Origin: Marinomonas rhizomae
GTDB taxonomy: Bacteria; Pseudomonadota; Gammaproteobacteria; Pseudomonadales; Marinomonadaceae
Assembly (NCBI RefSeq): GCF_003315485.1
Contig: NZ_QNSE01000005.1
Span: forward strand, 248,001 to 312,000
Length of the DNA: 64,000 bases
Direction of reading: 5' to 3'
The position numbers and the translations under genes were made by a program. The notes beneath the pieces are model-generated. The model was not told the origin of the DNA and did not search any database. It saw only the letters and a list, made by a program, of their open reading frames with translations. Shown here in pieces: positions 17,216 to 24,846 of this stretch; position 1 is the stretch's first letter; the number at the start of each line of letters is the position of its first letter.

Positions 17216-18009
17216 AATTTGCCTCCTTGTCCTGCCGAAAGAGAATCAAAAACATGTCGACTAAGCTCAATATCCTCTAAATCCAATTGCAAACCATCTC
17301 GACTCAAAAACATGTCAGGAATATCCCTCACGGCTTGCAATAAACTCGGTATCGCCTCATCAAAACAATGATAAATTCCCAATGCCTTAGCACCAGTGTC
17401 CACTAGCAAGCGCTCACAACCGGGCAAATCCCCATGGGAGGAATCATTGGATAAAGCCTCAAAAGACGCGCACTCCTGAAAAGCCATGTCCACATCTTTC
17501 ATCAACGACTGGCTGGCGGTCGTAGGACGCCCATCTCCACTGTAAAACAAGGTTTTTTCATCGGCCGAAATTCGAATCGCTTTGTTCGCCATTTCATGCT
17601 GAGTGTTCGCTGTGCGGATTTGCCAGTGCTTCCATTCAAATTCGTTCGCAATATCCTGCCAATGAATCTCAAAGCACACCTGAGTTTCCGGCCACACAGC
17701 CAACTCCACCAGCGCTTTTAGAGGTTGCTGCTGTTCTGCTTGGCAAAAAATAGTCAAAGGCTCCGTTCGCTTGAAGCTTTTCCATTGATTAATCAGCGCA
17801 GCCAAACCTGAGCTATGGTCAGGATGAATGTGCGTAAAATAAATTACCTGAATATCATTCACACCAATATTTCTCTGCCAAATCGCACGTGGCACCGTTG
17901 GCCCACAATCGATAAGCCATTGGTTTTGCTGACAATCTATAATTCTAATCGAGGAGGTATTGTTGCGTTTAGAGAACGCACTGCCACTGCCAATTACGTC
18001 AATTTTCAT
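17212..18009 (-). CDS. MBL-fold metallohydrolase (PhnP/RNase Z-like)
   Basis: A 265-residue metallo-beta-lactamase-fold enzyme. The N-terminus MKIDVIGSGSAFSKRNNTSS and the metal motif THIHPDHSSGL (about residues 59-69), followed by the YSGDGRPT motif near 156, are typical of the RNase Z/PhnP branch. Members act as nucleases or cyclic-phosphate phosphodiesterases. With a phosphatase and an ABC importer as neighbours, a role as a phosphodiesterase for an imported organophosphate is plausible but unproven. First gene of the minus-strand unit, coupled to the LacI gene. Confidence 0.82.
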   Translation of the reverse strand: MKIDVIGSGSAFSKRNNTSSIRIIDCQQNQWLIDCGPTVPRAIWQRNIGVNDIQVIYFTHIHPDHSSGLAALINQWKSFKRTEPLTIFCQAEQQQPLKALVELAVWPETQVCFEIHWQDIANEFEWKHWQIRTANTQHEMANKAIRISADEKTLFYSGDGRPTTASQSLMKDVDMAFQECASFEALSNDSSHGDLPGCERLLVDTGAKALGIYHCFDEAIPSLLQAVRDIPDMFLSRDGLQLDLEDIELSRHVFDSLSAGQGGKL

Positions 18010-18115
18010 ACTGCCTCACTAAGATGTCTTTTTAGCTTAATTAAATTGTCATAAAGATCCGACAAAGTAGACCACCATAATGTCGGTTAGAGATTGCATT
18101 TTTTTTACAAAACGC

Positions 18116-18129
18116 TGAACACGTGTTCA
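18116..18129. promoter_or_regulatory. Perfect palindrome, probable LacI-type operator
   Basis: TGAACACGTGTTCA is a perfect 14-base palindrome with the central CG step usual in LacI/GalR operators. It sits in the 185-base divergent region between the MBL-LacI-phosphatase unit and the ABC importer, suited to control both directions. Confidence 0.7.
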
Positions 18130-18194
18130 TTTGTTAAAAAAACTTAAAAAATCCTACCAACACTCGTTTTATCGGTTTGGAGAAAAAACAAGGC

Positions 18195-19265
18195 ATGGCG
18201 CACTTACACATAAAAAACTTACAGGCAGGCTACGGTAAAAAAATGATATTAGACAATATCAATTTAACCGTTGAGCAAGGCGAGATGATTGCCTTACTCG
18301 GTCCATCTGGCTGTGGAAAAACCACGCTACTCAATGCCTTATGCGGCTTTGTTCCTGTCAGTAATGGCGAAATTTTTGCCGGTGACCGAGCCGTTTCTCA
18401 GCTTCCCGCCGAAAAACGCAACATTACCATGGTCTTTCAAAGTTACGCTCTTTGGCCTCACATGACCGTTGCGCAAAACATCGGTTATGGACTGAAAGTT
18501 CAAAAAGCCAAACGAGTAGAAATAGAAAACCGAGTTACCGAGCTACTGAACATCGTTAAGTTAGAAGGTTTAGAGGATGAAAAAGTCACCGCTCTTTCAG
18601 GAGGGCAGCGTCAACGAGTGGCTCTGGCTCGTGCGTTGGCGATCAGACCCGATGTACTGGTTCTCGATGAGCCTCTTTCAAATCTTGATGCAAAGGTTAG
18701 ACTAAGCGTTCGTCATGAAATCAAAGCCCTGCAAAAGCAACTCGGCTTCACCTCACTCATAGTCACCCATGATCAAGAAGAAGCCTTGGTAATGGCGGAC
18801 CGAATCGCCGTATTAAACCAAGGCAAAATCGAACAAATCGGTACACCAGAAGAAATTTATCATCACCCAAGTACGCCTTTTGTCGCCGACTTCATGGGTG
18901 CCGAGAACCATATCGAGTGGCCAACTAACGACGACGCTTTCCACCTAAGCCTGAATAACCATGCCGCTCCATTAGATATTTATTTTCGTAGTGAAAATGC
19001 AGTGTTATCGACTCAGCCCTCTGCAATCAAAGATGACTTCCATACGGGCTTGGTGATCAACGGCCATGTCGCGCAAAGTGTTTTCTTTGGCAACAATTAT
19101 CAAATTAGTGTGCGCTGCGGGAAGCACACTATTCAAGCCGATCACGATCAGAATCTGCCTGAGCACACTCCCGTGACCTTACGCGTTCCTATCGATGCAC
19201 TGTATGCTTTCACTAAAAACGAAAAGCATTCAGAGCATCAAAAAAACCATGCTGTTTCTGTTTAA
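18195..19265 (+). CDS. ABC importer ATP-binding protein (locus 1)
   Basis: A 356-residue ATPase of the PotA/MalK/FbpC class. Walker A GPSGCGKTT is near residues 36-44, signature LSGGQRQR near 134, Walker B VLVLDEP near 155, and the switch His in VTHDQEE. A C-terminal TOBE-like regulatory region follows from about residue 235. I chose ATG 18195 (MAHLHIKNL) over a TTG 18 bases upstream; both are in frame. First gene of a plus-strand importer operon (ATPase, binding protein, two permeases). Confidence 0.92.
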   Translation: MAHLHIKNLQAGYGKKMILDNINLTVEQGEMIALLGPSGCGKTTLLNALCGFVPVSNGEIFAGDRAVSQLPAEKRNITMVFQSYALWPHMTVAQNIGYGLKVQKAKRVEIENRVTELLNIVKLEGLEDEKVTALSGGQRQRVALARALAIRPDVLVLDEPLSNLDAKVRLSVRHEIKALQKQLGFTSLIVTHDQEEALVMADRIAVLNQGKIEQIGTPEEIYHHPSTPFVADFMGAENHIEWPTNDDAFHLSLNNHAAPLDIYFRSENAVLSTQPSAIKDDFHTGLVINGHVAQSVFFGNNYQISVRCGKHTIQADHDQNLPEHTPVTLRVPIDALYAFTKNEKHSEHQKNHAVSV

Positions 19266-19281
19266 TCAATGAGGATGAATC

Positions 19282-20430
19282 ATGTTTGCTAAAACTAACA
19301 TCGCCGTAATTGCCGCTGTCGGCCTTACTCAATTTTCAACTTTTGCTCATGCAGAAACCACTCTTAACGTGGCCTCTGCGGGCAGTCAAAATATGGTGGA
19401 TTACGTAAAAACTTACCTAGCGCCAAAATTTGAAGCAACGCACCCAGGCGTTAAGGTAAAGGTTGTCGGCACAGGGCCAGGTGATGCAGGTTCCCACAAA
19501 ATAATGGAGAAACTATCGGCTCAGCAAAACAGTGGCCTTAATAAATGGGACATTGATGTCGCTGTTGTACACCAAAAAATCGGTGGAGAAATGGTAGAAA
19601 ATGGCCTGCTGTCACAATACCGTAGCGAGATTAATACGGGCAAAATGGTCTCCCGAGACAGTGCGAAAAATGCCCTAGGCATCGATGTTGATGGTTACGT
19701 TATGCCTATGTTCCATAGCCAAACCGCCATCGCTTATAACAGCGACTTTATCACAAACCCGCCAAAATCTTACGACGAATTAGTTCAATGGACCCAAAAA
19801 CACCCTAAATCCTTTGGCTATAACGGTATTAAAAACGGTATGTCTGGTGTGAGCTTTGTGACGGGCTGGATTTATGCTTATGGTACCGATGCTGAAAAGT
19901 TGTCCTCTATGCCATATGACAAAAGTGTTGAGTCTTCTTGGGGCAAAGCCTTTACCGAACTAAAAGAGTTCAACAAGAACATTACTTTCACACCGGGCAA
20001 CGCAGGCACATTAGACATGCTAAACCGTGGTGAGATTTTTATGGGGCCAGTTTGGGTCGACATGTTCTATAGCTGGAAAGAACAAGGCAAGATTCCACCA
20101 TCACTTAAACTCTCTTTGATTGCACCAGGCATGCCTGGACAGCCAATGTACTACGTAACGCCAGCCAAAGCAGAACACCCTCAGTTGGCACGTGAATTTA
20201 TTGAACTAGCGACCAGCCCAGAAGTTCAAGCCAACGGCATTGTGAAACAGTTCAACTGGTATCCAGGCATTGATGCGAATTATGTCGAAGCCAAGCTTGA
20301 TAAAGCCACATGGGAAAAATTGTTCGCAGAAATTACACCGGACGATCTATCCAAATATGGCAAAAGCTTTCCGATTGGGCCCTACTTTGATGACATTAAA
20401 GAAGGCTACGAGCGTAACGTTTCTAACTAG
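19282..20430 (+). CDS. ABC importer periplasmic substrate-binding protein (locus 1)
   Basis: A 382-residue family 1 extracellular solute-binding protein with a clear signal peptide ending in FAHA-E (about residue 24). The mature part has the fold markers of this group: NMVDYVKTYLAPKFEATHPG, a hinge region at PMFHSQTAIAYNSDF, and GEIFMGPVWVDM. It carries no cysteine lipobox, so it is a soluble periplasmic protein. The ligand cannot be read from sequence; polyol, sugar or organophosphate are possible given the phosphatase and LacI neighbours. A terminator-like hairpin after it probably lowers permease expression relative to the binding protein. Confidence 0.88.
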   Translation: MFAKTNIAVIAAVGLTQFSTFAHAETTLNVASAGSQNMVDYVKTYLAPKFEATHPGVKVKVVGTGPGDAGSHKIMEKLSAQQNSGLNKWDIDVAVVHQKIGGEMVENGLLSQYRSEINTGKMVSRDSAKNALGIDVDGYVMPMFHSQTAIAYNSDFITNPPKSYDELVQWTQKHPKSFGYNGIKNGMSGVSFVTGWIYAYGTDAEKLSSMPYDKSVESSWGKAFTELKEFNKNITFTPGNAGTLDMLNRGEIFMGPVWVDMFYSWKEQGKIPPSLKLSLIAPGMPGQPMYYVTPAKAEHPQLAREFIELATSPEVQANGIVKQFNWYPGIDANYVEAKLDKATWEKLFAEITPDDLSKYGKSFPIGPYFDDIKEGYERNVSN

Positions 20431-20476
20431 ATCCGTGCAGAACTAAAGCATTGAGTGAAGAGCTCGCTCAACATAA

Positions 20477-20520
20477 GCCCTGAGCAATGATCCCTTAAAT
20501 TAAACGGCTCAGGGCCTTTT
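20477..20520 (+). terminator. Attenuating terminator between binding-protein and permease genes
   Basis: GCCCTGAGC (20477-20485) pairs with GCTCAGGGC (20507-20515), followed by CTTTTTAT. Located inside the operon, it likely sets a high binding-protein to permease ratio. Confidence 0.75.
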
Positions 20521-20548
20521 TATCTCGTGTTGGTTATTGGAAGTAAAC

Positions 20549-21397
20549 ATGCGTCAAACAACATCACGCAATCTGCTAAAAAATCACCTTTGGTTAATCG
20601 CCCCTGCAGCGCTTATGGTCGGTATTTTCTTCTTATACCCTTTGTGCTTTTCCCTCTATTCGGCTATTACATTAGACAACGGTGCATTCACTCTTAGTCA
20701 TTTACACAAAGCCTTTGAGCTTTATTCAAATGACATACTTTTCACTATTGTCATTGTGTTAAGTTCTGTTGTCATTTTGGCGGTATTATCCGTCACCATC
20801 GCGGCGTTAATTACCTTATCGCCTTTTCGCTCTTTGACGAAAACACTCGGCTTTCTTTATCGCTTGCCTCTGTTTATTCCCTTTATTGTCACCGCGCAAA
20901 TGATGCGTACCTTTTTAGCGAAAAATGGCTTAATGAATAATGCCTTTGTCGCTTCTGGCTTGTTAACTCCCATGGACACTGTGTCTTTCCTTGGTTGGAG
21001 CGGCATTATTATTACCTTTGTCTGGAAGCAATTGGCCTTTTCGACCTTGTTAATCTCTGGCGCCATGGCCGCCTTGGACGACTCTCAAATTCGTGCTGCC
21101 CGTAATTTAGGCGCATCACGTTTGCGTATTCTGTTTCAGATTATCTTGCCACAAATTATTCCTACTCTTGGTGTCGCCATGGTCTTATCTATTGTCACCA
21201 TGATGTCGGTATTGTCCGTTCCATTAATGATAGGTACAGGCTCTCCTACAATGATGACAGCAGACATGGCATTTCGAATTAATTCTTATGGCGATTATCA
21301 CGTGGCGAACGCGCTAGGTTTGGTGTCTTACTGTATTTGCGCTGGCTTGGCGTGGTTTTACCTTCGCCAAAACCTCAAAGAAAAAGGGGCTAACTGA
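20549..21397 (+). CDS. ABC importer permease 1 (locus 1)
   Basis: A 282-residue inner-membrane permease of the PotB/CysT class with six helices and the cytoplasmic coupling (EAA) loop AARNLGASRLRILFQIILPQI near 181-201. ATG 20549 is chosen over an in-frame TTG at 20537, because a GGAAG ribosome site lies 6 bases before it. Its stop TGA overlaps the start of the next permease by one base. It forms the membrane pore with permease 2. Confidence 0.88.
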   Translation: MRQTTSRNLLKNHLWLIAPAALMVGIFFLYPLCFSLYSAITLDNGAFTLSHLHKAFELYSNDILFTIVIVLSSVVILAVLSVTIAALITLSPFRSLTKTLGFLYRLPLFIPFIVTAQMMRTFLAKNGLMNNAFVASGLLTPMDTVSFLGWSGIIITFVWKQLAFSTLLISGAMAALDDSQIRAARNLGASRLRILFQIILPQIIPTLGVAMVLSIVTMMSVLSVPLMIGTGSPTMMTADMAFRINSYGDYHVANALGLVSYCICAGLAWFYLRQNLKEKGAN

Positions 21398-22248
21398 TGA
21401 TTTATCCACACAGCAAAACCTTACTAGAAAAGTTCAACGTCCGCTCTTTCCGCCCCAACTTCTGGCTACAATGTTTGTTTATTTTGTTGCTCGCGTTGGT
21501 GATATTTGGGCCAATCATGAATCTACTGATTTGGACAGTTACGGAGAGTTGGTACTTCCCTCATGCGCTACCAAGCCAATGGGGGTTCAAATATTGGCAG
21601 CAAGTATTTAACCCTTATAGCGATGTGTCTGGTTCATTATTTACCAGCTTACTGATTGCGGTATTAACCGTGGTGGTTTGTATGATCGTCTCAATACCGG
21701 CGGGGTATGCTCTATCCAAACGCAGTATGCCGTTGCGTGTTTTTTGGATGTTACTGTTTTTAATCCCTCAAGCATTTCCAAACTTAACCGTGTACATGAA
21801 CATCGCTCGGCTGTTTTATGACTTTGGCTTAAACGGAACCTTGCTAGGTGTGGTCATAGTCCATAGTGTTCATGGTTTGATGTTTTCTATCTGGATCAGT
21901 GTCGCGGCATTTTCATCGACGGACCCTATGCTAGAGCGTGCGTCCCGGAATTTAGGTGCAGGTCCTTTCTACACCTTCTTTCATATCGTATTACCACAAG
22001 CCGCTCCTGGGCTTATTGCCAGCTGTATTTTTGTTTTTTTAGAGTCGCTAGACGAATTTACTGGCACTTTTTTTGTAGGTTCGCCGAATATCAGCACATT
22101 GCCGCTTTTACTTTATACCGCTAGCATGGAAGGGAACTATCAAATTGCCTCGATTACTGCCTTAATTCTTCTCGTGCCTTCTATCTTATTTATGGTCATT
22201 ATCCATAAATTTATGAAACCAGAAATGCTGTCTAAACTCGGAAAGTAA
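21397..22248 (+). CDS. ABC importer permease 2 (locus 1)
   Basis: A 283-residue PotC-class permease with six membrane helices and an EAA loop ERASRNLGAGPFYTFFHIVLP near 183-203. The start overlaps the preceding stop (TGATG), so the pair is translationally coupled. Last gene of the importer operon; its end faces the TauE gene 17 bases away on the other strand. Confidence 0.88.
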   Translation: MIYPHSKTLLEKFNVRSFRPNFWLQCLFILLLALVIFGPIMNLLIWTVTESWYFPHALPSQWGFKYWQQVFNPYSDVSGSLFTSLLIAVLTVVVCMIVSIPAGYALSKRSMPLRVFWMLLFLIPQAFPNLTVYMNIARLFYDFGLNGTLLGVVIVHSVHGLMFSIWISVAAFSSTDPMLERASRNLGAGPFYTFFHIVLPQAAPGLIASCIFVFLESLDEFTGTFFVGSPNISTLPLLLYTASMEGNYQIASITALILLVPSILFMVIIHKFMKPEMLSKLGK

Positions 22249-22265
22249 ATGATGAAAAAGTAATG

Positions 22266-22991
22266 CTATGAAAACAAAAACAGCTTCAAGGCAGCAGCAG
22301 TCGACATAATGCGAATTAGCCATTTGAATTGGATAGGGTTCACTTTCTTTAACACGTGGTAGCCGATGAAAGACCCTATCACCAATCCAGGCACTGCATA
22401 TAAGCTGGTTTTTGTACTCTCGACGGAGAGCAAACCAAGACTAATATAAAAGGGTAATTTCACTACATTAATAATGAAAAACGCCCACGCTCGGGTGCTG
22501 ACATAGGTTTTCTTATCCAGCTTTTGCTCTAATAAGAACAGGCTAAATATCGGTCCTGCAGCGTTGGCCATCATGGTGACAATACCGCCAAGAAAACCCA
22601 TTGAATAAGCCGCAAGCGGCTTTTGCATAAAGGAGGTTGGACGATAATCTAGATAAAGCCCTAATGCGATCATGGTAATAATCATCACCCCGAGAAAGCT
22701 CACAAATTGCTCGCCATCAATGTTCGCTAAAAAATGACTGGCGACAAATACCCCTAAAAAAGCCAAAGGTAAAAAGCGCGCTAACACAGACCAAGCAATT
22801 TTCGACCTATAACTAAACACCGCCATAATATCGGTAATAATGTACAGAGGCAGTAAAATAGCTAATGCCTCAGGTCCAGGAACCGCAATCATCACAATGG
22901 GCAAGACTAATAATCCCATGCCCCCCACAGAAAATTTAGAAAAGCCGGTAATTAAACCCGCTAAAAACAACACAACCATAACAGAATCCAC
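22266..22991 (-). CDS. TauE/SafE (TSUP) family membrane transporter
   Basis: A 241-residue protein with about eight hydrophobic helices, the TauE/SafE family of putative sulfite or sulfonate-related anion exporters. GxGG motifs typical of the family are seen (ITGFSKFSVGGMGLLVLPI and FLGGIVTMMANAAGP). I place the start at GTG 22991, which has an ideal AAGGAGG site 5 bases upstream; longer upstream reading lacks one. Divergent from a LysR gene with a 20-base palindrome between, which suggests direct control by that LysR protein. Substrate unknown. Confidence 0.85.
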   Translation of the reverse strand: MDSVMVVLFLAGLITGFSKFSVGGMGLLVLPIVMIAVPGPEALAILLPLYIITDIMAVFSYRSKIAWSVLARFLPLAFLGVFVASHFLANIDGEQFVSFLGVMIITMIALGLYLDYRPTSFMQKPLAAYSMGFLGGIVTMMANAAGPIFSLFLLEQKLDKKTYVSTRAWAFFIINVVKLPFYISLGLLSVESTKTSLYAVPGLVIGSFIGYHVLKKVNPIQFKWLIRIMSTAAALKLFLFS

Positions 22992-23071
22992 ATTTTCCTC
23001 CTTCAAATATCTCACGAAATAACTCGTTTTATGCGTGCAATGATACGGCAATTAATGAACAATAAATAATC

Positions 23072-23091
23072 TCGTTTTATTATTAAAACGA
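23072..23091. promoter_or_regulatory. 20-base palindrome in the tauE/lysR divergent promoter
   Basis: TCGTTTTA and TAAAACGA are perfect inverted repeats separated by TTAT. The size and T...A ends fit a LysR-type binding box; location between the LysR gene and its divergent neighbour supports this. Confidence 0.65.
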
Positions 23092-23120
23092 TAAAAATTA
23101 CCAATCATTAAGTGAGCATT

Positions 23121-24029
23121 ATGAAACTGGATCAACTCAGAGCTTTTATCGCAGTAGTCGAAACGGGCAGCTTTCGTTCCGCTGCTGATTCTATTCATAA
23201 AACCCAGCCAGGAATCAGCGCGGCCGTAAAAGCCTTAGAAGAACAGTACGGAATTTTACTGTTTGATCGAAACAGTTATCGTCCAACGCTAACGACAGAA
23301 GGTCATGCTTTTTTTCAGCAAAGCAAAAAACTCATGTCACAGGTTCTGCAATTGGAAAACCTAGGCCATGATCTTGCCCAAGGCACAGAAGCACCACTGC
23401 AACTCTGTTTAAGCCAAATGGCACTAGATGATGACTGCATGTCACGTATTAAAGCTTTCCAACAGCGACATACAGGCATTGCTCTGGATATCACCACAGA
23501 TCACCTTTATGGCGTGCAAGACAAGCTCACTAAGAACAAATGTGAAATCGCTATTGGCCCAAGATACGGGCTCGATGACAGACACGCTTTTATCGAGTTA
23601 AATAAAATCACCATGATCGCTGTGATTAATCCAGAATTACTTGTCACGCTTAACGCAGGCGATACCAAAATCAAGCAACAATCTCTCTATTCGATCCCTC
23701 AAATTTTGGTGAACGATACCACGGCTAACGCATCAGAAAATGGCCATAGATATGTTTTACCAACAGGAAAACGTTGGTATGTGAACGATTTCCAAGCGAA
23801 GAAAACCTTATTGATTCATGGACTTGGGTGGGCTCGAATGCCAAGACATTGCATTCAGTCGGAGCTGAAGAATGGGCAGCTAGTGCCGATTGAAGTGGAA
23901 AACTTCACTTCACAAAACCAGCTGCCCATTTTTATGATTCGTCTACGTCATCAAACCATGAGTTCGCAGGCGAATATATTCTGGGAAATGATGAAAAACT
24001 TTTCTAATAATACAAAAAATGATCTATAA
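23121..24029 (+). CDS. LysR family transcriptional regulator
   Basis: A 302-residue LTTR. The winged HTH is in residues 1-60 (MKLDQLRAFIAVVETGSFRS, then HKTQPGISAAVKALEEQYG), followed by an effector-binding domain with the usual two-lobe pattern. ATG 23121 has AAGTGAG upstream and is preferred over GTG 23112. It is divergent from the TauE-family gene and probably activates or represses it. Its last six bases overlap the end of the convergent DUF547 gene. Confidence 0.9.
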   Translation: MKLDQLRAFIAVVETGSFRSAADSIHKTQPGISAAVKALEEQYGILLFDRNSYRPTLTTEGHAFFQQSKKLMSQVLQLENLGHDLAQGTEAPLQLCLSQMALDDDCMSRIKAFQQRHTGIALDITTDHLYGVQDKLTKNKCEIAIGPRYGLDDRHAFIELNKITMIAVINPELLVTLNAGDTKIKQQSLYSIPQILVNDTTANASENGHRYVLPTGKRWYVNDFQAKKTLLIHGLGWARMPRHCIQSELKNGQLVPIEVENFTSQNQLPIFMIRLRHQTMSSQANIFWEMMKNFSNNTKNDL

Positions 24030-24842
24030 AGTACGGTTCAATGCCCAATCGTAGTCTAGGAAACGGATGGTCATATCCTTGTCTTTAAGTATCTGAAGCG
24101 CTTCAGGACTTAAGGACAAGTCGGTCGCATGATCGGCCAGAAACTGCTCCAATGACGAATACCCTTGCCAGCCTTTTTCAAAATCTTCTCGATACCATTT
24201 AAAGATCGATGAAAGCTCTAACTGGTTGTCATTGATTCGATTCCGGCTGCGATCTTGCAAGAAAAGCTGTGTTTGTTCATTAAGCTGAGTATCCAAGCTT
24301 TGCCCCTTGTAAGCTTCGTTGCGAAGCGCAGGACAACCGATACTCGCGCAATTCACCGCAAAATGAATGCGTGGATCTTGATAGCGATCTGAACCACGAA
24401 TCAAGTTGTGTTCGATATCATCCAAAGAACGTGTTTTGCCCAATAATGGAATAAAAGACTTGCTCCACGGCGAACTAAAAAAGCGGCCCAGATCTTTAAT
24501 CGAATCCAAATCCGGCCACTCAGTAAGAATCAAATCCACCGTCCAGGCGTTATAAGCATTGATCAAAAATGCCAGTTGATTATCTTTCGACCAGTCATCA
24601 AATTCAGACTGGCTAACGTTCTCTAATGTTTTTAAATAAGCATCCAAAGACGCTTTATCATCAACGAAACCTTGATAATCTACTTGGCTTGCCTGACCGC
24701 CATTGAGCGGAAGTACATGCTGTTTTAGCAATGTATTCCACTGACTATGATCAAATTCATTTGCCGCGCTTAGCGGGGAGCTGAACAAGCCAGTCAAAAC
24801 AAAACTGAGTAGAGTAAAAATCAATAATCGAGATTTATTCAT
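24024..24842 (-). CDS. DUF547 domain periplasmic protein
   Basis: A 272-residue exported protein. The signal peptide ends at about residue 26 (LFSSPLSAA-NEF). The DUF547 core follows, with the characteristic NQLAFLINAYNAWTVDLIL, the RGSDRYQDPRIHFAVNCASIGCP-type segment holding two Cys, and LSSIFKWYREDF. Function of the family is unknown. It is 4 bases downstream of the membrane/FAD-reductase fusion gene on the same strand, so the two are co-transcribed; the same pairing is known in other proteobacteria. Confidence 0.85.
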   Translation of the reverse strand: MNKSRLLIFTLLSFVLTGLFSSPLSAANEFDHSQWNTLLKQHVLPLNGGQASQVDYQGFVDDKASLDAYLKTLENVSQSEFDDWSKDNQLAFLINAYNAWTVDLILTEWPDLDSIKDLGRFFSSPWSKSFIPLLGKTRSLDDIEHNLIRGSDRYQDPRIHFAVNCASIGCPALRNEAYKGQSLDTQLNEQTQLFLQDRSRNRINDNQLELSSIFKWYREDFEKGWQGYSSLEQFLADHATDLSLSPEALQILKDKDMTIRFLDYDWALNRTL

Positions 24843-24846
24843 CGAA

